Shown here piece by piece: positions 5,623 to 8,081 of a stretch of DNA of 8,081 nt. Every line of letters begins with the position of its first letter. The first letter of the stretch is position 1. Origin of the DNA: JACQHJ01 sp964624955. Lineage in GTDB: Bacteria > Patescibacteriota > Microgenomatia > Levybacterales > UBA12049. The DNA is taken from positions 1-8,081 of the forward strand of contig CAZUZF010000035.1 in NCBI GenBank assembly GCA_964624955.1, read 5' to 3'. A program made the position numbers and the translations under genes. A model generated the notes under the pieces. It made no database searches. It was not told where the DNA came from and saw only the letters and a program-made list of their open reading frames with translations.

Positions 5623-6198
5623 ATGGTAGGGCTTCTCAAGGGTAAAATTGAACTTCTATTTCGACCATTTGTAATTATTGATGTAAACGGTGTTGGCTAC
5701 AAAGTCTTGGTTTCAGAAAATGTCTATAAGAAACTAAACACAAAAGATAGTGTTAAAGTTTATACCTATACGTATGTTAGGGAAGACTCCCTAGAGCTTT
5801 TTGGTTTTTTAGAATTGGAAGATCTTATACTTTTTGAAAACCTTATAACAGTTTCAGGAGTAGGCCCCAAAACAGCTTTAAATATCTTTTCCTTTGGAGA
5901 AAGAAAAGACATTATTGAGGCAATTGTTAAAGGTGATGTTTCTTTTTTCACTTCAGTTCCGCGCTTAGGAGTCAAAAACGCCCAAAAAATTATAATTGAG
6001 CTTAAAAACAAAATGGGGGCAGATCATGAAATTGATCTTTCTGGAAAAGATTTTGCCCAAAATTTAGAAGTAATGGAAGCCCTAAAAGCTTTTGGCTTTA
6101 CAAATCTTGAGTCCCAAAAAGCGCTAAGAACTATTAAAGGACAAAGCTTAAGCCTAGATGAGAAAATTAAAATGGCATTAAAACAAATGGGAAAATAA
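5623..6198 (+). CDS. ruvA: Holliday junction DNA helicase subunit RuvA
   Basis: Tetrameric junction-binding protein that holds the crossover and loads RuvB. The 191 residues match the usual length of about 190-205. Domain I is the N-terminal OB fold (MVGLLKGKIE..., about 1-63), with the acidic pin in REDSLELFGF (E54, D55). Domain II carries two helix-hairpin-helix motifs, near VSGVGPKTALNI (77-88) and VPRLGVKNAQKIIIELKNKM (112-131). Domain III, which contacts RuvB, is at about 146-191 (EVMEALKAFGF, then EKIKMALKQMG). ATG 5623 is supported by the canonical M-(I/V)-G start and the -10 box 10 nt upstream. The stop is 4 nt before ruvB, so the two form an operon. Confidence 0.97.
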   Translation: MVGLLKGKIELLFRPFVIIDVNGVGYKVLVSENVYKKLNTKDSVKVYTYTYVREDSLELFGFLELEDLILFENLITVSGVGPKTALNIFSFGERKDIIEAIVKGDVSFFTSVPRLGVKNAQKIIIELKNKMGADHEIDLSGKDFAQNLEVMEALKAFGFTNLESQKALRTIKGQSLSLDEKIKMALKQMGK

Positions 6199-6202
6199 AA
6201 AA

Positions 6203-7231
6203 ATGGCAAAAGATAGACAACGAATAGACAAAACAGAAACACCGGAAGAAAAGGCATTATTTACCTCTCTTCGTGCTTTAACCTGGGATGATTTTTTTGG
6301 CCAAAAAAAACTTAAGCAAGCACTCCATATTGCCATGACTGCAGCCAAAAAAAGAAAAGAGCCAATAGAGCATATTCTTTTGTACGGTCCGCCTGGACTT
6401 GGAAAGACAACGCTTTCCCATTTAATAGCCAAGGAAATGAGTGTTAATATAAGAGTAACGAGTGGTCCTGCAATAGAAAGAGCTGGAGATTTGGCTTCAA
6501 TTTTAACCAATTTGGAAAAAGGAGACATTTTGTTTATCGATGAAATACACAGGCTTAATAAGGTTGTAGAAGAAACTTTGTATCCTGCTATGGAAGAATA
6601 TTGCCTTGATATTGTTATTGGTAAAGGACCCTCTGCCAGAACTTTAAGGCTAGATCTTCCCCAGTTTACAATCATAGGCGCAACTACAAGAATTGGTTTA
6701 ATGTCAGCGCCTTTAAGAGATAGATTTGGGGTAGTTCATAGACTTAGCTTTTACGAGCCAAAGGATTTGGAAGAAATTATTAAAAAGGCAGCAGATAAGC
6801 TTAAAGTACCAATAGACAAAGATTCAGTACTTGAGATTGCAAAAAGAGCAAGGGGAACGCCAAGAATTGCCTTAAAACTTCTTAAGCGCACAAGAGATTT
6901 TGTCCAGGTTAAGGCAGAGGGAAAGCTGGTTAAGGATTTAATAAGCCAAGCCCTGGATCTACTGGAAGTTGACGAGGTTGGCCTTGATTCATCTGACGTT
7001 AGATATCTAAAAGCAATTATTCAAAAACACCAAGGAGGACCTGTTGGTATTGAAACAATAGCCTCAACCATTAGCGAAGATATTGGAACAATTGAAGAAG
7101 TAATAGAGCCATATTTAATGCAGATAGGGTTTCTTAAAAAAACAGCCAGGGGAAGAATTGCAACAGAAGTTTCTTACAAACATTTAAAAATTGATCTACC
7201 AAAACAAAACAAGCAGCAAAAACTTATTTAG
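6203..7231 (+). CDS. ruvB: Holliday junction branch-migration ATPase RuvB
   Basis: Hexameric AAA+ motor that pumps DNA through the RuvA-bound junction. The 342 residues are normal length. Walker A GPPGLGKT is at 62-69, Walker B ILFIDEIH at 109-116, sensor 1 GATTR at 159-163, APLRDRFG at 169-176 with the arginine-finger position R172, sensor 2 GTPRIA at 218-223, and the C-terminal winged helix at about 258-335 (GGPVGIETIA, then YLMQIGFLKKTARGR). The N-terminus starts MAKDRQRIDKTETPEE and enters the conserved (R/T)-x-x-x-(W/F)-D-D-(F/Y)-x-G-Q region at about 24-34. ATG 6203 follows the ruvA stop by 4 nt. The spacer is almost all A and no standard Shine-Dalgarno is present, so translation is probably coupled to ruvA. 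The C-terminus is a short Lys/Gln-rich tail. Confidence 0.97.
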   Translation: MAKDRQRIDKTETPEEKALFTSLRALTWDDFFGQKKLKQALHIAMTAAKKRKEPIEHILLYGPPGLGKTTLSHLIAKEMSVNIRVTSGPAIERAGDLASILTNLEKGDILFIDEIHRLNKVVEETLYPAMEEYCLDIVIGKGPSARTLRLDLPQFTIIGATTRIGLMSAPLRDRFGVVHRLSFYEPKDLEEIIKKAADKLKVPIDKDSVLEIAKRARGTPRIALKLLKRTRDFVQVKAEGKLVKDLISQALDLLEVDEVGLDSSDVRYLKAIIQKHQGGPVGIETIASTISEDIGTIEEVIEPYLMQIGFLKKTARGRIATEVSYKHLKIDLPKQNKQQKLI

Positions 7232-7250
7232 CCTAATCGTTTTGCTAAAT
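7226..7250. repeat. 7-bp inverted repeat at the ruvB end / yjbQ promoter
   Basis: ATTTAGC (7226-7232, containing the ruvB stop) and GCTAAAT (7244-7250, overlapping the yjbQ -35) are exact reverse complements around an 11-nt loop. The stem has only two G-C pairs and no T run follows, so it is a poor terminator. A chance repeat or a protein site are both possible. Confidence 0.3.
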
Positions 7251-7270
7251 TAAACCTAAAATTATATAAT
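7242..7270 (+). promoter_or_regulatory. Promoter for the YjbQ-family gene
   Basis: TTGCTA (7242-7247), a 17-bp spacer, then TATAAT (7265-7270). The hexamer ends 11 nt before ATG 7282. Spacing and the octamer TTGCTAAA are the same as in the valS promoter. Confidence 0.65.
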
Positions 7271-7281
7271 AGATCTTTGTA

Positions 7282-7815
7282 ATGAAAACATTTCTTAAAG
7301 AGCTTAAATTTGACTCAACACAGCATACATACATAAAAGATATAACCCAAATTGTAAACAAGACTATTGAAAAAACAAAGGTAAAAGATGGTTTTGCCGT
7401 TATTTGCAGTAAACACACAACTTTGGGAGTAATAGTACATGAAATAGCAGAACCAAATTTATTGGACGATATTATTAATCATTCTTTAAGACTAGTCCAT
7501 GAGGATAAAAGGTCAACCAGGGCCCACAAAGACTACAAACACCCAACCAGAGATTATAAACACAGATGCCAGGATAATCCCTACTGCGATGAGGTAGACG
7601 AGGATTATAACGCAGCAGCCCATATAAGAGCTCTTACCTTTTCTCACTCAAGCGTAACCATACCCATAGTAAACGGGAAATTAGAGATGGGAAAATATCA
7701 AGAGGTTGCTATATTTGAATTTGACGGAAGAGACGGAAGCGGAAAAAATCCAATTAGAAAAAGAACAGTTCAGATTTGGATACAACCAACAGAGGCAATA
7801 GAAACAATAGATTAA
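7282..7815 (+). CDS. yjbQ: YjbQ/UPF0047 family protein with an insertion
   Basis: 177 residues against about 130-140 for the common form. E. coli YjbQ has thiamine-phosphate synthase activity and its cellular role is unsettled. Family elements in order: SKHTTLGVIVHEIAEPNLLDD (43-63, read in parts), NAAAHIRAL (110-118, equivalent to the N-x-x-A-H motif with the conserved His 114), VTIPIVNGKLEMGKYQEV (125-142) and FEFDGR (145-150) before the last strand TVQIWIQ. Extra length lies mainly at about 73-106: a basic, His/Tyr-rich stretch in which K-D-Y-K-H and R-D-Y-K-H occur close together, then C-x5-C (C96, C102) and an acidic run. Other UPF0047 members have a longer loop here, so this may be a subfamily feature. 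The gene has its own promoter 50 bp downstream of ruvB and may also be reached by read-through. The active-site region looks intact. Confidence 0.88.
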   Translation: MKTFLKELKFDSTQHTYIKDITQIVNKTIEKTKVKDGFAVICSKHTTLGVIVHEIAEPNLLDDIINHSLRLVHEDKRSTRAHKDYKHPTRDYKHRCQDNPYCDEVDEDYNAAAHIRALTFSHSSVTIPIVNGKLEMGKYQEVAIFEFDGRDGSGKNPIRKRTVQIWIQPTEAIETID

Positions 7816-7872
7816 TTTTTGACAAAATCTTTCCCTTAATATTTTGCAATTATGCCTCAACCATCCTAAAGC

Positions 7873-8081
7873 TTAGCTTACTTCTTCCAAAATAATCACT
7901 CTTGAGTTAGTAACCAATCTTTTAAATTCTTCCTCAGCGCTTTTGTAATCATCTCCTAAAATATTTTTATAATGCATTGGAATAGTAATTTTGGCACAAA
8001 TTTCATTTGCAGCCCCTGCAGCTTCCTTTACGTCCATTGTATAAGTTCCACCAATTGGTAAAAGGGCAACATCTAAATTTA
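7873..8081 (-). CDS. Metallo-beta-lactamase-fold hydrolase (UPF0173/COG2220-like), C-terminal part
   Basis: The minus strand is open from the right window edge to the TAA at 7875-7873, giving the last 69 residues. The segment NLDVALLPIGGTYTMDVKEAA, read in parts, and KITIPMHYKNILG match the C-terminal pattern of the COG2220 zinc-dependent hydrolase family: Asp in D-V-A-L-L-P, the G-G-T-Y-T-M-D loop, and a conserved His in P-M-H-Y. These enzymes keep the two-metal beta-lactamase fold; substrates are mostly unknown. The protein ends after a short helix (EEEFKRLV) and a last strand (RVIILEEVS). The H-x-H-x-D-H metal motif lies outside the window. The gene converges with the YjbQ gene across 57 nt that hold no clear terminator. 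Confidence 0.85.
   Translation of the reverse strand, partial: NLDVALLPIGGTYTMDVKEAAGAANEICAKITIPMHYKNILGDDYKSAEEEFKRLVTNSRVIILEEVS

Noticed and set aside
7819..7869. TTGACA with TATTTT and an ATG (7852) in the YjbQ/hydrolase gap as a promoter for a small gene
   Set aside because: The spacer is only 15 bp and the frame stops after five codons. It also points into the convergent gene.
1..8081. Mobile element, CRISPR, defence system, tRNA or riboswitch
   Set aside because: No repeat arrays, transposase or integrase motifs, cloverleaf, or long structured leaders were seen. Intergenic gaps are all under 100 bp.

Overview
The window looks like ordinary chromosome from a small-genome, AT-rich bacterium, most likely a member of the Candidate Phyla Radiation (Patescibacteria), possibly Microgenomates-like. 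This is an inference from the compact layout, Lys/Ile-rich proteins with A/T-ending codons, AGA/AGG arginine codons in the one gene where they were counted, and reduced or rearranged housekeeping proteins. TGA is used as a stop codon (3558-3560), so the code in which TGA encodes glycine, known from Gracilibacteria and Absconditabacteria, does not apply. No insertion sequence, phage gene, CRISPR array, tRNA or rRNA was seen.

Layout, left to right. A left-going pair comes first: an unrecognised 77-residue basic protein overlapping the start of endonuclease III (nth), which runs off the left edge. Right-going valyl-tRNA synthetase (valS) and a membrane-anchored TPR protein follow. Left-going ribosomal protein bL25 (rplY) is next, then right-going ruvC, then a left-going alpha/beta hydrolase. 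Right-going ruvA-ruvB and a YjbQ/UPF0047 protein follow. The right edge holds the C-terminal end of a left-going metallo-beta-lactamase-fold hydrolase. The two genes cut by the window edges (1-370 and 7873-8081) were found by reading the minus strand directly.

Functionally this is translation (ValRS, bL25) plus DNA repair and recombination (Nth, RuvC, RuvA, RuvB). RuvAB migrates Holliday junctions and RuvC cuts them. The reverse-oriented hydrolase separates ruvC from ruvAB, so the resolvase and the branch-migration motor have separate promoters.

Two things stand out. First, ValRS carries an insertion of about 120 residues in its catalytic domain that reads as an ASCH (PUA-like, RNA-binding) domain, and it lacks the usual C-terminal coiled-coil tRNA-binding arm. 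Second, all seven genes that need their own promoter have a -10-like hexamer ending only 6 to 11 nt before the start codon, with no Shine-Dalgarno sequence. This predicts leaderless or nearly leaderless mRNAs and was used here to choose starts for valS, the 77-residue protein and the hydrolase. The three divergent gene pairs share intergenic regions of only 47 to 79 bp in which opposing promoters adjoin or overlap.
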